Under the pieces are notes generated by a model that was given only the letters and a program-made list of their open reading frames with translations, was not told the origin of the DNA and searched no databases. Shown one piece after another: positions 1 to 9,949 of a stretch of 64,000 nucleotides of DNA (its first letter is position 1; each line of letters begins with the position of its first letter). The DNA is taken from assembly GCF_963678635.1 (NCBI RefSeq), contig NW_026971453.1, forward strand, positions 22,870 to 86,869. The letters run 5' to 3'. A program made the position numbers and the translations under genes. Origin of the DNA: Symsagittifera roscoffensis (Eukaryota > Xenacoelomorpha > Acoela > Convolutidae).

Positions 1-577
1 TCCGGGTTCAAACAATTTTAAGAGTAAATTCTTGCAAAAGTCATGTTGCCCTCTATTATCGGGTGCATCTATGAGGAAGGGATAAACTTCTTCGTCATCT
101 GGACTATCGTCAGTTTGAGTGTGGCTGTGGCTCATTTTTTCATTTAATGACTGTTAATATATAACTATCGATGTGTCTAATTGGTTGATTCCAATTATAC
201 AAGTGTACTGGTTTGTGTTTATTTTGCTTTTTTATTCTTCTTTTTCCTCTTTTTGATGAATTTGAAGTTGTTTCTGAGTCGGAAAAATATAATTGATCGT
301 GAATGGGACAATTTTTATCAATCGATTCTTTTAATTTATAGAGTTCATCTAAATTGCTGGCTTCTGATTCTGAAAACGCGTTTCAATTTTTTGAAAATCT
401 TTTTCGTGTGATTTGTCTTTGTTTGTTTATTATTTTTCGTTTTATTGTTAGTCGTTTTGTTCTAATATATCCAACTGTTTGTGTATGAGGTGTGATTACA
501 AGATTGTATTTTTGGTTATCTATTTCACAGTTGTGTAAAACGATTGTTTGTTTATTTCCTAGATTTTTGAATGACAT
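1..577 (-). pseudogene. Gag N-terminus of an adjacent second copy (partial)
   Basis: This minus-strand reading begins with ATG at 577 (MSFKNLGNKQ) and runs off the left edge. It closely matches the Gag start of element 1 at 18511-17936. It has a TGA at 383-385 that the right copy lacks, and a shift near 140-150. Conversely, the TAA at 18260-18262 in the right copy is a sense codon (Glu) here. The two copies therefore decayed independently. The stretch is basic and rich in Lys, Arg and Asn before an acidic Asp/Glu run. The most likely explanation is the beginning of another full element to the left. A gag start contained within an LTR is a less likely alternative. Confidence 0.7.
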
Positions 578-838
578 AAGGTTTAGGATGAAGGATGCAA
601 AAAGTTGTTAGATGATGTCTACTTTCTTAAACTGTTTGTCCTTACGATTTTTTGGTTAACTTAACCTGGGTCTATTTGTTCAGGGCTGGAGAGAAAAGTA
701 TATCGATTCCAAAGAATGATTTTGTACTTTCTCGTGGCTTGTATAAGCTAAGGTGTTGACTTACTTAATCTTACTTAGGGGTAGTGATTGTGTTCAAGGG
801 TTGGAGAATAGTAAATCGATCCACAAGGTTCAAGGTTC

Positions 839-881
839 AACTACTTGCGTTCACACAGGTATAATTAGAACGCAAGTAGTT
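839..881. repeat. 14 bp perfect inverted repeat (stem-loop) in the leader
   Basis: The arms 839-852 and 868-881 are exact reverse complements (aactacttgcgttc and gaacgcaagtagtt) around a 15-base loop. In the right copy, near 18761-18790, the outer arm is missing and the remaining arm carries a change, so the hairpin is lost there. It lies upstream of gag on the transcribed minus strand. Confidence 0.7.
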
Positions 882-1119
882 CGTTAGATACTATTTTAAA
901 CTTACTAAGTATAAGATTTATCCTGGGTCTGGTAAGAGGAGGGTTCAAGTGAAGGATGAATAACCGAAGTTCTTCACTGTTTATCCTAATTTGAATGGTT
1001 AGTTTTGTTGAAAAAATTTCTATTAGTCTTGGGTTTTTTGGAAGGGTTGGATAGTGAATCGACGTTTGAGGTCGTTAGACACTTGCTAAGTGGGTGGGGG
1101 AGAACAAAATTGTTCTTTT

Positions 1120-1209
1120 TGATCCAAGGATAGGCCTTGATGATCAGGTTTTTGAATTTAGTGAAATAGGAAATTGATTAAGATCCAAGGATAAACCTTG
1201 ATGATCTGA
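1120..1209. repeat. Duplicated 'gatccaaggata..ccttgatgatc' motif
   Basis: A motif of about 30 bases occurs twice, 60 bases apart (about 1120-1149 and 1180-1209), separated by an A/T-rich spacer. The same pair is present in the right repeat at about 19029-19058 and 19089-19118, so the duplication predates the split of the copies. Each unit has a small self-complementary core ('aagg...cctt'). Confidence 0.65.
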
Positions 1210-2448
1210 TTTTAAAATTAAATGAATTTAAGTTAAAAATGGTTTAAATTTATTTAAGAAAAAGATTTAGTTTTTTAATGATATTAGTGAGCTTATGATT
1301 GCTGTTATGTTTAGGTGATGAAGCTGGGACAACAGATGATTTTATGATTACTAACAATTTATTGTCGTGCTACTAATTTTTGTTTTGATTTTCAATAAAT
1401 ATTTTTCAAACATGTTTTATATAAGACTGCAGAATTTAAGAAAACGATTTGGAATCTTTTTATCAATCGTTATTGTATATTAATAATTTTGTTTAGCGCC
1501 TGAAATGATTATGAAGATTGACTTCAAGATTTTATGTTTGCAAATGAAAATCTAAATTCGTTGCTAATAAGATTCTAAATATAAAAGTTTGTGTTGGCTT
1601 TTGCCGTACAATCATGCCGTACAGTGGTAAAATATCTATTTTATCCAATCATAAAATATAGTTTAGATCAGGTTCAAGTGTCTTGCGCTTTCGCTGGTCG
1701 TCATCCGGTATCTATCTTTTTTACAAGAAACACACTTGTTTCAGATTAAGTTTGCCTGCCTGGTTTACTCCCTATTCTCGCTGGTCGCTACCTTTTTTGC
1801 TTCTTTTTGAACTATTCTCAGCTGATTCTCCTCTTTGCAGAGCTTGCTTTCTTGTGATTCCACGAAACCTATCAGCTACTGACAGCTTTTTCTAGCTACT
1901 GGAATCCAAAATTGTGATAATTGTCACCCGTTGTTGTAATTAACTGAGACTGGTAAAAATCACCATACCAAGCTATAAGACAATGGCTGACCAGCAAAAA
2001 CTTACTATGGAAAAATCTATCAATCATTGTAATTAAAGAAGTGAGTTATAACCGATGGTCTTAACTCATAGAGTAATTTCGGATAGGGTACACCGTCTGC
2101 TCGTCACGCTATCTTATTTTCGGCCGGATAGATTCGTGCAACTTCTTAGTCTAATACCGATCCTAATCTTACTCTTATACTATCTAGTCTCAGGTTGTTT
2201 AACTAGTCTCTGCTAGGCTCAATAGATCTAGGGTATACTGGTTTATTGCGGCTGCTGAAGTTCTCTTGGAGAGGCAACTAATTTCTAAGTTAAGTTCAAA
2301 TCTCTCTGGTGCTGAAATTACAAGTAATTTCAGCACTTACAAATAAGTGGGTTGTTAGTTAGATGGATCATGATTGGTTAATATTAAATACTTTACAGTG
2401 GTAAAATATCTAATTTATCCAATCATAAAATGTAGTTTAGATCAGGTT

Positions 2449-3985
2449 CCACCCATCCGGGTTTTACAGAGTTTTTTAGAATAGTTTTTCTGCAATTCAA
2501 AGGATGGATGATGGACGTTGGTATTTGGCGAACATCATATTTCTTCTGGGATCTCCTGTTAGAGAAGTTCCAGGATCAATCGTTGTGTCTTCTTATGACA
2601 ACGACTGGGTTTTCTCAACAAACTCAAATCTGATTTCAGAATGGTTTGCTATGACAGGTTTTTCTGTTTCATGTAGAGAACTTCTTTTGTGTTCAACCTA
2701 GTCTGGGAATGGCGTGGAGATTGTGCGTGGAGGGGATGCCTGGTTACTCGAATCTGTACGTATACTTGAACATCGAGGTGGTCATTGGTCTAGTTCAATG
2801 AAGTCCTTTTCTGCGAAGTCAAGTCGTACTCTAAATCCTTTGAGTTGTGATTGTGGACGGCATATCGGTTGTGGTTGGCCAATCTTTTTCGAGTGTAGTA
2901 GAGTCATTTTTGTCTTTTGATGTTCGTCTTTGGTGTTGTATGCTGATCTATATACTGCAAGATATAATTTACATTTTATAAAATTTTTATTAGTTCGGTG
3001 TTTTAATTTTGGTTAGTTGTTTTCACAAAAGCTTTTTGTTTTAGTTCGGTTATTTTGAAGAGTTACTCACCCTTGAGTACCTCTTTTTAAAAATAGAAGT
3101 GTGGTCACAAAGCGTGGATGTAGCGCGGTGGGTTAGGCCGGCTATAGAGCATGCTCAGGACGTCCTCTCTGGTGGGTTAGGCCAGGAGTGGGAGTATGAT
3201 TTCGTGCGGTTTCTGTGAGAGGTCATGTTATGTGATAACGTTTTATGTTGGGTTTATTGTGGTTTTTCTTATGTTTCGTTGGTTGTGTCCTTTTTTCAAA
3301 AATCAAATTGTTTTTGGTATGGGTTTGTCTTTCGACTTTTTTGTGTTTTATTATTTCTTTCTTAGACTTTATAATAGTCTTCAAAAGAATAAATTATCCA
3401 GTTTTAAACTGGGTTAATCCGGTTTGGGTACCGTTGGTTTCCTTTCCTTAGTCATGCTGTTATTCTATGATTTGTGGTGTTTAGTATGCTGCATTGGTTA
3501 GTTTTGTTTAGTATATAATTCCTTTCCAACCGGGTTATAGGAAAGTTTGATACGTGTTATCGTGTGTTAGAGTTGTTGAGTGTGAAAGCTTGAAACTGAA
3601 ATTCATTATTTAAACAATTCTTCGTGGGCGAGCTGTGCGAGTTTGGATAGAATTTTTGTGCGAGTGAATGGAAATATCAAAAGGTTAGTACTGCATTTTC
3701 GTTTTATCAATTTACTACATAGAATTTCAATTTTACTGCTAGTTTTTTGGGGAAAAATTAAGTTACAAATTTTCATCATTATTAGAATTACTGCTTTTAG
3801 GGAAATAATTTATAAATTAATTTACTACATTGGTATGATTTTTATTGAATTTATCTAGTGCAAAATATTAATAGAGTTTTGAAGAATTTGAAGAAGTTTT
3901 CTATTTTTTATTTTTCTTTTGTGTAATTTGCAGGTGATCGTGGGATGAAGACTAAAAATCTAAAGAAGACATGGATAAAGAATGG
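2449..3985. other. Non-coding 3' region between the 620-codon ORF and the left LTR
   Basis: No convincing ORF appears on either strand. The sequence is T-rich on the plus strand. The 13-mer ggtgggttaggcc occurs twice, 42 bases apart (about 3128 and 3170). It probably serves as the 3' untranslated region of element 1, running into the U3 end at 2448. Confidence 0.5.
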
Positions 3986-5848
3986 TTAGTATTTATTCAA
4001 ATTTATTAGTGAAGAATATGTATAAATTATACTTACCTGTGAGTCGTCGGGGAAAAAACCGTGGGGGAAGATGTCTTGTATTATGTCGGAATTTGTTAGT
4101 AATTTTGCTAGTATGCGAATGATGTTTTTAGTTTGAAGCAGTGGCCAAAGCAATTGAAGTGCTTTAATAGTTTTTAGTTCTTCAGTGCCAACTGCAAACT
4201 CATAAGGTGTGTTTTGGATGAGATTATATAATTTGTGATTGTATTTATTGTTGTGGATGAATTCTAATATCGGGATTTCTATAGGTTGAATAAATTCATG
4301 TGGGATAAGGAAGGGTCTGGATTCTTCTGCGTTGAAGGTCTTCGTGATGGGACAAAAAATATACATTTGGGTTATGGGATCATAATTGCGAAGAATACCG
4401 TGAAGGTTAGTATCTTTGATGCAATATGTGAAGTTAAGAAAAAATGGTGAAGTGTATTTAGAGTTTATAAATTGAAAACGGTGGTGTGGTTGTCTTGATG
4501 GAGTGTGTAGATCAAAATGATTTTGTATGAAGCGATAATATGTATATGTGTGGGTTTGTTTAGTGCGTAACATAATGTCGTGTGAGCAGTGCAAATCGCG
4601 TTCTTGTGGTGCAAGGAAATTGAAGGTTAGTGAAAATAATTGAAATCTTTCTTTAAAACTTTCGTAAGCTTGCATGTCGGTTAGTGCTTCAGAAATGACG
4701 TGGTCGAATTTGCGATCAAATATATTGAGTGTAAATACATATGGTGTTTTGATGAAGAATTTTTCTGTGATTTGTGGGTTAGCGAAACGATCATCATCTA
4801 AAAATTGGTCTTGGTTAGCTCGGATGATGTTGTGATCGTAATATTCTAGCGTATATTCGTTAGCTCGGGGTGCAGTGTATGTTTTTAGTGACTTTTTATA
4901 TCCTATATAAGTAATTTGTCTATGTGTTAGTGGTGTGGTGAGTCGATATAGCATATCTTGATTTCTTTCTATATCGATGTGAGTATTAGATAAAGGTAGG
5001 CAAAGGGGGTTAGTAAAATGATAATATGATGTCCAATGAAGTGTAGGCATTAAAACTTGTTCATCTACAAAACTACGTGTGTCGTTAGTGTCGTTAGGGG
5101 TATTTAAAGTATACTGTAGAAATGAAGGTAAGGTGATTGCTAAAAAATCTTTCGTGTTAGTGTGATTTGGATGATTAATATATTCACGGGCTGTTCCTGG
5201 TTTTGTTGGAAATGGATGGTTTGGGAACTTTCTTTTGAAAGTGCGATAAGCTCTATTAGTGCTATTTGATGATTCGGTGGATGTGGATGATGGTGCTAAT
5301 GATGCGGTATAAGCTGAAGAGGGTGTAGGGGTAGGTGGGTTTGATGATTCTATTGTGGATGAAATCTGATTTATAGTGGGGGTGTCAAGGTGGAAGGGTT
5401 GTTGTTGTAGGGTGATAAAATTATCTAGTTCTTGGGAGATTTGGGGAGTGTCTGGAGAATTGGATGATCGGTCTGAATAAAATGAAGAGTAGGTTGGGGT
5501 GACTTGTGAAGCATAAGAGGGTGTAGAAATGGATGGGAGTGGGTTATTTGGTGGGATTGGTTGAAAAGGGGGTTTTGAAAAAACTGAGGAGTTGGTTTGA
5601 AAATTATTTGATGGAGATGGTTCAGAGTCTGCAAATTCATCAGGGGTTTCAATATTTGGGTTATTGAGTTGTGAAATGGAGTACAAAACTGAGATATGTG
5701 AATGAGTGTCTGAATTCATGCCTGATGATATATTATTGGTTGGGAAATCGGGTGGCGGGAAAGCAAAAAGTGGAATTATTGTAATTGGAGTGTTGAGGTT
5801 GGTTGGATGGGAACTTGAGCGGTGTAGGGATCCAAGTTGTCGGCTCAT
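3986..5848 (-). CDS. Intact 620-aa ORF of unknown function downstream of env
   Basis: This is the longest undamaged frame of element 1. Its ATG at 5848 overlaps the stop of the env-like frame in an ATGA arrangement, a geometry typical of coupled reinitiation. Residues 1-210 are rich in Ser, Thr, Pro, Asn and Gln and are probably disordered. Residues 210-620 look globular, with many aromatics and only three obvious cysteines. I see no signal peptide, membrane segment, zinc finger or catalytic motif. It does not match any retroviral protein I know. Since gag, pol and env all carry lesions, an uninterrupted frame of 1.86 kb is notable, although chance or recent insertion could explain it. It could be an accessory protein or an unrelated captured gene. 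Confidence 0.75.
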   Translation of the reverse strand: MSRQLGSLHRSSSHPTNLNTPITIIPLFAFPPPDFPTNNISSGMNSDTHSHISVLYSISQLNNPNIETPDEFADSEPSPSNNFQTNSSVFSKPPFQPIPPNNPLPSISTPSYASQVTPTYSSFYSDRSSNSPDTPQISQELDNFITLQQQPFHLDTPTINQISSTIESSNPPTPTPSSAYTASLAPSSTSTESSNSTNRAYRTFKRKFPNHPFPTKPGTAREYINHPNHTNTKDFLAITLPSFLQYTLNTPNDTNDTRSFVDEQVLMPTLHWTSYYHFTNPLCLPLSNTHIDIERNQDMLYRLTTPLTHRQITYIGYKKSLKTYTAPRANEYTLEYYDHNIIRANQDQFLDDDRFANPQITEKFFIKTPYVFTLNIFDRKFDHVISEALTDMQAYESFKERFQLFSLTFNFLAPQERDLHCSHDIMLRTKQTHTYTYYRFIQNHFDLHTPSRQPHHRFQFINSKYTSPFFLNFTYCIKDTNLHGILRNYDPITQMYIFCPITKTFNAEESRPFLIPHEFIQPIEIPILEFIHNNKYNHKLYNLIQNTPYEFAVGTEELKTIKALQLLWPLLQTKNIIRILAKLLTNSDIIQDIFPHGFFPDDSQVSIIYTYSSLINLNKY

Positions 5849-6550
5849 CGTGGGCTAAAAAAATTATTATTTTGAGACTGAAAAGCGGTGGTATGGGGTT
5901 GTTCTATAATTTGTTCATATGTATTTTCATCTAGTGAATGATGTGTCATTATATGTTGAATGGGACTTTGTGATATGGTTGGTCTAAAATTTGGATTATG
6001 TGTTATTGCTAAATTTCGAAAATTTCGTGGGACTAGGGATAATGGATGGTTATGTGGTAGGGGTGGTAACTGTGGTGCTGTAGGCGTTATTTCTACATTG
6101 TTGTGTTCTTCGTCATATGTGTTCTGTCTTGTTGCTATTTTTGTGTTGTATTCTTTTATTTGTGCGTCTAAAAGAATTTTGTTAATTGATGATGAAAAAA
6201 TTCCAAAAAATCCTGCAAATAGTATGCGTGCTACACTTGCTTGTCTATTTACTTGTGTGTGTATAGCGCATGTATTATAGATTCCTTTTAAAAGTGAAAA
6301 AAGAAATCCTATAAAGTTAAACATTGCGTATAAAATAGTTAATTTTTCTAAGATGTAATAGGGCCATCCTAGAAAATCAAGAATTTCATTTTTGAGTGTA
6401 ACAAAGCTAAAAATATTTATAGGTGAGATATCTTGTGGTCGGTCTTTTTCACCGTTTAGATATATATAGTCTTTAATGTCTTTAAAATATCCGCTATAGT
6501 CTTGTGTACAAATATCTGCAAATCCTGCGGTTTCGGCAAGTTTGCGTAAG
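5845..6550 (-). pseudogene. env: Env-like glycoprotein, C-terminal part with membrane segment
   Basis: The frame is open from about 6550 to a stop at 5845. From its ATG at 6324 it reads 159 residues, but homology of layout continues upstream to about 6550. It holds a membrane-proximal aromatic stretch ending in a WPYYILEKL-like segment, then hydrophobic runs (FNFIGFLFSLLKG and RILFAGFFGIF) and a cytoplasmic tail rich in Pro, His and Asn. This fits the transmembrane anchor and tail of a fusion glycoprotein. The frame differs from the preceding middle part, so a frameshift lies near 6550. The tail's stop overlaps the start of the 620-codon ORF. The family assignment depends on the middle part. 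Confidence 0.65.
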
Positions 6551-6552
6551 TT

Positions 6553-7227
6553 TTAGTCAATTGATTGTCTTTGTATAGTGTCCATTTGTGTTAATAATTC
6601 TTGGAATTGTTGTGTTCTAATGTGATGTTGGATATCGGATTTTGAATATATTCCAATTGATTGTAGGTCAATCTTTGGGTTTCGAGCAATAGCTCTAATG
6701 CTTTCAGGTGAAAATTTTTTGAGTGATTGCATTAATGTGGGATATGGGGTAAGAAGGTAATATTTATCTTCATCGGGGTTCAGTTGTACTACATTGTGGC
6801 TATTTTCTGATCCACATGGGACTGCGGTATCCCAGAAATAGGTTCGTCTTGAAAGTGTGTCAACGAAATGTACTTTATTCTTATAAAAGATAGGGATTAT
6901 TTTATAGCATCGTTTATCTTCAAAAACATATTGTGGTGATACTTTTTTGGTACAGGTATAAAAGCATAAAATGTTTCCTTCATAGTCTAAAAAATTTGAT
7001 CTATTTCCTGATAGTAAATATCCTGCGTAGGGTATTTTTAATACTGCTAGTGCAAGTGATTGTAGGATTTGTGTCCTTTCTAATTCGCATAGTTGGTGAA
7101 GTGTTTCTAATTCAGAGAGTGACATTTCTTGAAAAATTCGGCTAATTGTGTAATCTAATTTCACATCTAAGTGAATATCATAGTGGATATTACCGAAATA
7201 TGTACTATTCATTAGTGATAGTTCTTG
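6553..7227 (-). pseudogene. env: Env-like glycoprotein, middle part (chuvirus/gB-like family pattern)
   Basis: The frame is open from the TAA at 7228-7230 to the TAA at 6553. It carries the hallmark order I associate with the invertebrate glycoprotein family related to chuvirus glycoprotein and herpesvirus gB: a Leu-rich helix with a Cys, a short segment ending in Tyr-Thr-Cys, a Cys-Tyr followed by a beta-rich stretch, a single Cys about 35 residues on, a Tyr-Leu-Leu-Thr-Pro element, and a Gly-Ile-Tyr-Ser motif before an amphipathic helix. Such glycoproteins have been captured by BEL/Pao elements (Tas of Ascaris is the classic gB-like case). Finding one in a Ty3/gypsy element is the unusual part. 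It is separated from the N-terminal part by an in-frame stop and from the C-terminal part by a frameshift. Confidence 0.6.
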
Positions 7228-8413
7228 TTAACGTGTGCTTCTAGTGTCATGGGGCTTTAGATGTCCACCAGGTTGACCTTTACTTTTTTGAAAATTAACT
7301 GGTATATATGATGTTCCTTCGTTTATAGGATGACTTGTGGCGTATGGGTCAATTTTTATTTTTCCAGTGGTCATGTCGAATCCTTTTTCGTATTCAACTA
7401 ATATTTCGGAGTATTGTGTTTTGTGAAGTGGATTTCTGTATTTACATGCAAGTTCTGTTTCTAAAATTAGAACTTTGTTTTCTTGATGGATTTACTTGTT
7501 CATATGGAATTGATTGTATAAAATATTTTTCGTGAAATTTTATCATACGAGCGTGTATTTTAGCTACTTGAAATGTTGTACATGTGTCTTCGGGGAACCA
7601 AACAATTGTTGCTTGTGTTCGTGTTGTAGGGTCACAATAGCCTTGGTCGTTTTTACAAGGTAATCTAATTCCTTGATAGATCATTGTGTTGTCAGATAAA
7701 TCGCGTGTGAGTTGTATTTTTTCGAGTTGTATTTTCCAATCGAAAAACATTATTTCTTGATATCCTTTATTTTTCGTGTCTGCTTTGCAGTTTGATGGGT
7801 TATTTATACCAATATGTGGTATCCAGTATTTATCGTGTATGTCATAAGTTAATCTTCCGTGTGCGCCGTTGTATGGGTATTTTTCATCTAATTTTATATG
7901 TCCTTGATATCTTTCAAGTTCTGCTTGATGTACAGAATCTGAAAAAACTTGGAAATATACTAACTTTCTATCTGCGTTTTTATTTCTTGTGATATTTAGT
8001 CGGAGTAACTCGTTTTTACAATCTTCGGGATTGAGATGTAAAAGTCGTTCGATATTACTCTGGTAGAATGATTCGTGGTCAAGTCGGTTTTTATTTCCAT
8101 TTGAGACTTGTGAACATTGTACTTTCTTTTCAGAAAAGGTTGCTGTGAATTTATATCCTATAACTGTTGTTGCTCGGGCTTTTGAATAAAGTGTCGCTAT
8201 TACATTTGTAGTTTCTATAGCTTGTGGTTCTGTTTCGCATTGTGATACTTGATTTATTGCATATTTGTGTAGTGTTTTTTGTTCATTTTCTTCACAATCG
8301 TAATGTGTTACTAATAAATCTTGGGGTCCTGTGCGGGGGGAAGGGTTTATGTTCTGATTGGAGATTACTAGAAAAAAGAGTTGGAGAAAAATTAATATTT
8401 TTAGAATATACAT
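7228..8413 (-). pseudogene. env: Env-like glycoprotein, N-terminal part with signal peptide
   Basis: The ATG at 8413 opens with a clear signal peptide (MYILKILIFLQLFFLVIS), followed by an ectodomain of about 300 residues with regularly spaced cysteines and several N-glycosylation sequons. The early Tyr-Asp-Cys, then a Cys about 17 residues later, and a conserved Pro-Glu-Asp-Cys near residue 150 fit the chuvirus/gB-like glycoprotein pattern seen in the middle part. The 323-codon frame stops at 7442, but another frame stays open to 7228, so a frameshift lies between about 7445 and 7490. The start overlaps the end of the upstream Pro-rich ORF by a few bases. As a surface protein it would mediate membrane fusion. 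This copy cannot make it intact. Confidence 0.65.
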
Positions 8414-9561
8414 GTGTATGATAATCCTGAGTATGGGTTATAAAATGTGATGTAACCAATTGTCTTTTTGGTATATCTGTCGTATTTGTATATTACTTCA
8501 GTTGTTATAAATGGTGGTGGTAGTGATTGAGCTGTTATATTTGGTGGGTTTAATGGGTAGGGATGTTGAGTAATGTTGTTTAGTTTAACCGTGATTTCAA
8601 ATTTTAATTGTAGACTATTTTGTTGGAGTATTTGGATGTTATGATCACGAATGTCTTCGTGGATGTCTTGTCGATATTGTAGTCTATTTAGTGCCCAGTT
8701 GTGGAGTCGGTTACTTTCTGGGTGTTGTCCAAATAATGGTGGAGGTGCTGTGAATGTATTCCAGTCTAGGAATATTTGTTGATGATTGTTCTCGATATCT
8801 AGCGTCGAGGTTATTTGGGAAATTTAAGTTAAAAGGCGTTGGTGAAATCTGACTTATTGATGGTGTTGATGGTAGTGATAATGTTTCTGGTAGTGATGAG
8901 GATGTTGTTGTATCCGTAGAAATATCTATTGGATCATTGATTAAATTTGGTTCACCTTGTGTGAATGAATGTGTTGTCCAATATGGTAGTCGTGATGTTT
9001 GGTTTGTGGGGTTAAAGGGATTTTCACGTATTTGTTCAGATGTTGGTGTTGAACCTAAGTAATCTGAGGGTAGGCTTGAGGTGCTACGTTGTGAAAGAAG
9101 CTTAGGGGTTTCTGGTAATATACCAATGGGGTTTTCTGGAGTACTTTGTGATGGGGATTGAGGTATATCAAAATGAACTCGGGGAGTTTGAAAATTTCTG
9201 TTTCGTCGAGGATGTATAATTTGTCTATTTATTTCGACTGTATTTTGGTTTTGACTAGGATTTCGTATTCTACTTAATTCTTGTGGTAGTGTTGGGTATA
9301 AGTTATATGTTGGTTCACTTAGAGGTGCTTGTCGTTGAACTGGTTCTAGTGGTTCAGATAAGCGAGCGTGTCGTTCTTCAAAGGTATATGGGTTATCCTG
9401 AAAGGAAATTCGTGTAGATGTTTGGGGGTTTTGGGTAGTTGAAGGTGGTGTTGGGTTATCTTGGGATGATGTCGGTGAAGACTGACTGTGTGATTGTTGG
9501 TTAGCAATTTTTGACGGTTTTTTATTTATTCTTTTAGTGAAAAAACTTATGTTTATTATAG
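8400..9561 (-). pseudogene. Pro/Ser/Thr-rich accessory ORF between membrane ORFs and env
   Basis: One frame is open from about 9561 to about 8710 and encodes a disordered stretch rich in Pro, Ser, Thr and Gln. A second frame takes over near 8800-8820 and continues to a TAA at about 8400, inside the env start. Together they cover roughly 380 codons with one frameshift. No ATG is visible at the 5' end, so the start codon may be lost, or the region may be a spliced exon. The C-terminal part looks folded, with regular hydrophobic positions. I recognise no domain. Its low-complexity style resembles the N-terminus of the 620-codon ORF. Confidence 0.5.
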
Positions 9562-9722
9562 TATTCTTCTAGAAAAAGAATTAGGAGGATTGTTGCTAGG
9601 GCGAATGTGATGATTGCTTTCTTTATACATTTGCATATTGTCAAGATGAGGGATGATAGAAATGTTATAAAAATTACAAATGGTAAAAAAATATCTGTTC
9701 TACTTAAAATGGTTCGTATCAT
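9534..9722 (-). CDS. Small membrane protein, 62 aa
   Basis: The ATG at 9722 overlaps the stop of the preceding small ORF (ATGA at 9719-9722). The product is almost entirely hydrophobic: two likely membrane helices (about residues 13-30 and 37-52) separated by a basic turn with a Cys (CKCIKK), then a polar tail. Small double-spanning proteins of this kind resemble viroporin-type accessory proteins only in general shape. I see no specific homology. The frame is intact. Coding is supported mainly by the overlapping arrangement with its neighbour, since A/T-rich DNA yields hydrophobic ORFs by chance. Confidence 0.45.
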   Translation of the reverse strand: MIRTILSRTDIFLPFVIFITFLSSLILTICKCIKKAIITFALATILLILFLEEYYNKHKFFH

Positions 9723-9949
9723 TTAGATAAGTTTTGTGAATCGTACCTGTGGATATAGTCAATAGCTTTTGAAAGTTGGAGGTATAGTTCAAATATGGAA
9801 TAGAAAATTAAAAAAATATTGCAAAAAATGATTAAGATTATTATAAAAGATTCAAAGGTATCAAAAAGAAATATGATTAAAAGTTTAAATATCGTTAAAA
9901 GGTTTATGAGAATGTTAAGAATTATGTTGACTGGTCGAGAGAAGAGCAT
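9719..9949 (-). CDS. Small membrane protein, 76 aa
   Basis: Starts with ATG at 9949, the first ORF after integrase on the minus strand. It contains about three hydrophobic segments rich in Ile, Leu and Phe covering residues 8-55, then a polar end (IDYIHRYDSQNLSK). Its TGA overlaps the ATG of the 62-codon ORF. I do not recognise it. A membrane-anchored accessory protein of the element is possible. A chance ORF in T-rich DNA is the alternative. Confidence 0.4.
   Translation of the reverse strand: MLFSRPVNIILNILINLLTIFKLLIIFLFDTFESFIIILIIFCNIFLIFYSIFELYLQLSKAIDYIHRYDSQNLSK

Larger units (their letters stand above)
578..2448 (-). repeat. Left LTR-like direct repeat plus leader
   Basis: This stretch pairs with 18512-20170 in the same orientation. 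On the minus strand it starts at 2448 with the complement of 'gtttagatcaggttc' and runs to the gag ATG at 577, so it holds the LTR and the untranslated leader. Similarity is close from 578 to about 1613 and from about 2052 to 2448. Between them, 1614-2051 differs completely from the right copy. I could not fix the LTR inner edge or a primer binding site, because both copies continue into gag. No polypurine tract is obvious next to 2448. Confidence 0.75.

Noticed and set aside
3110-3195. tRNA-like gene near the repeated ggtgggttaggcc
   Set aside because: No box A/box B pair with correct spacing and no cloverleaf pairing.
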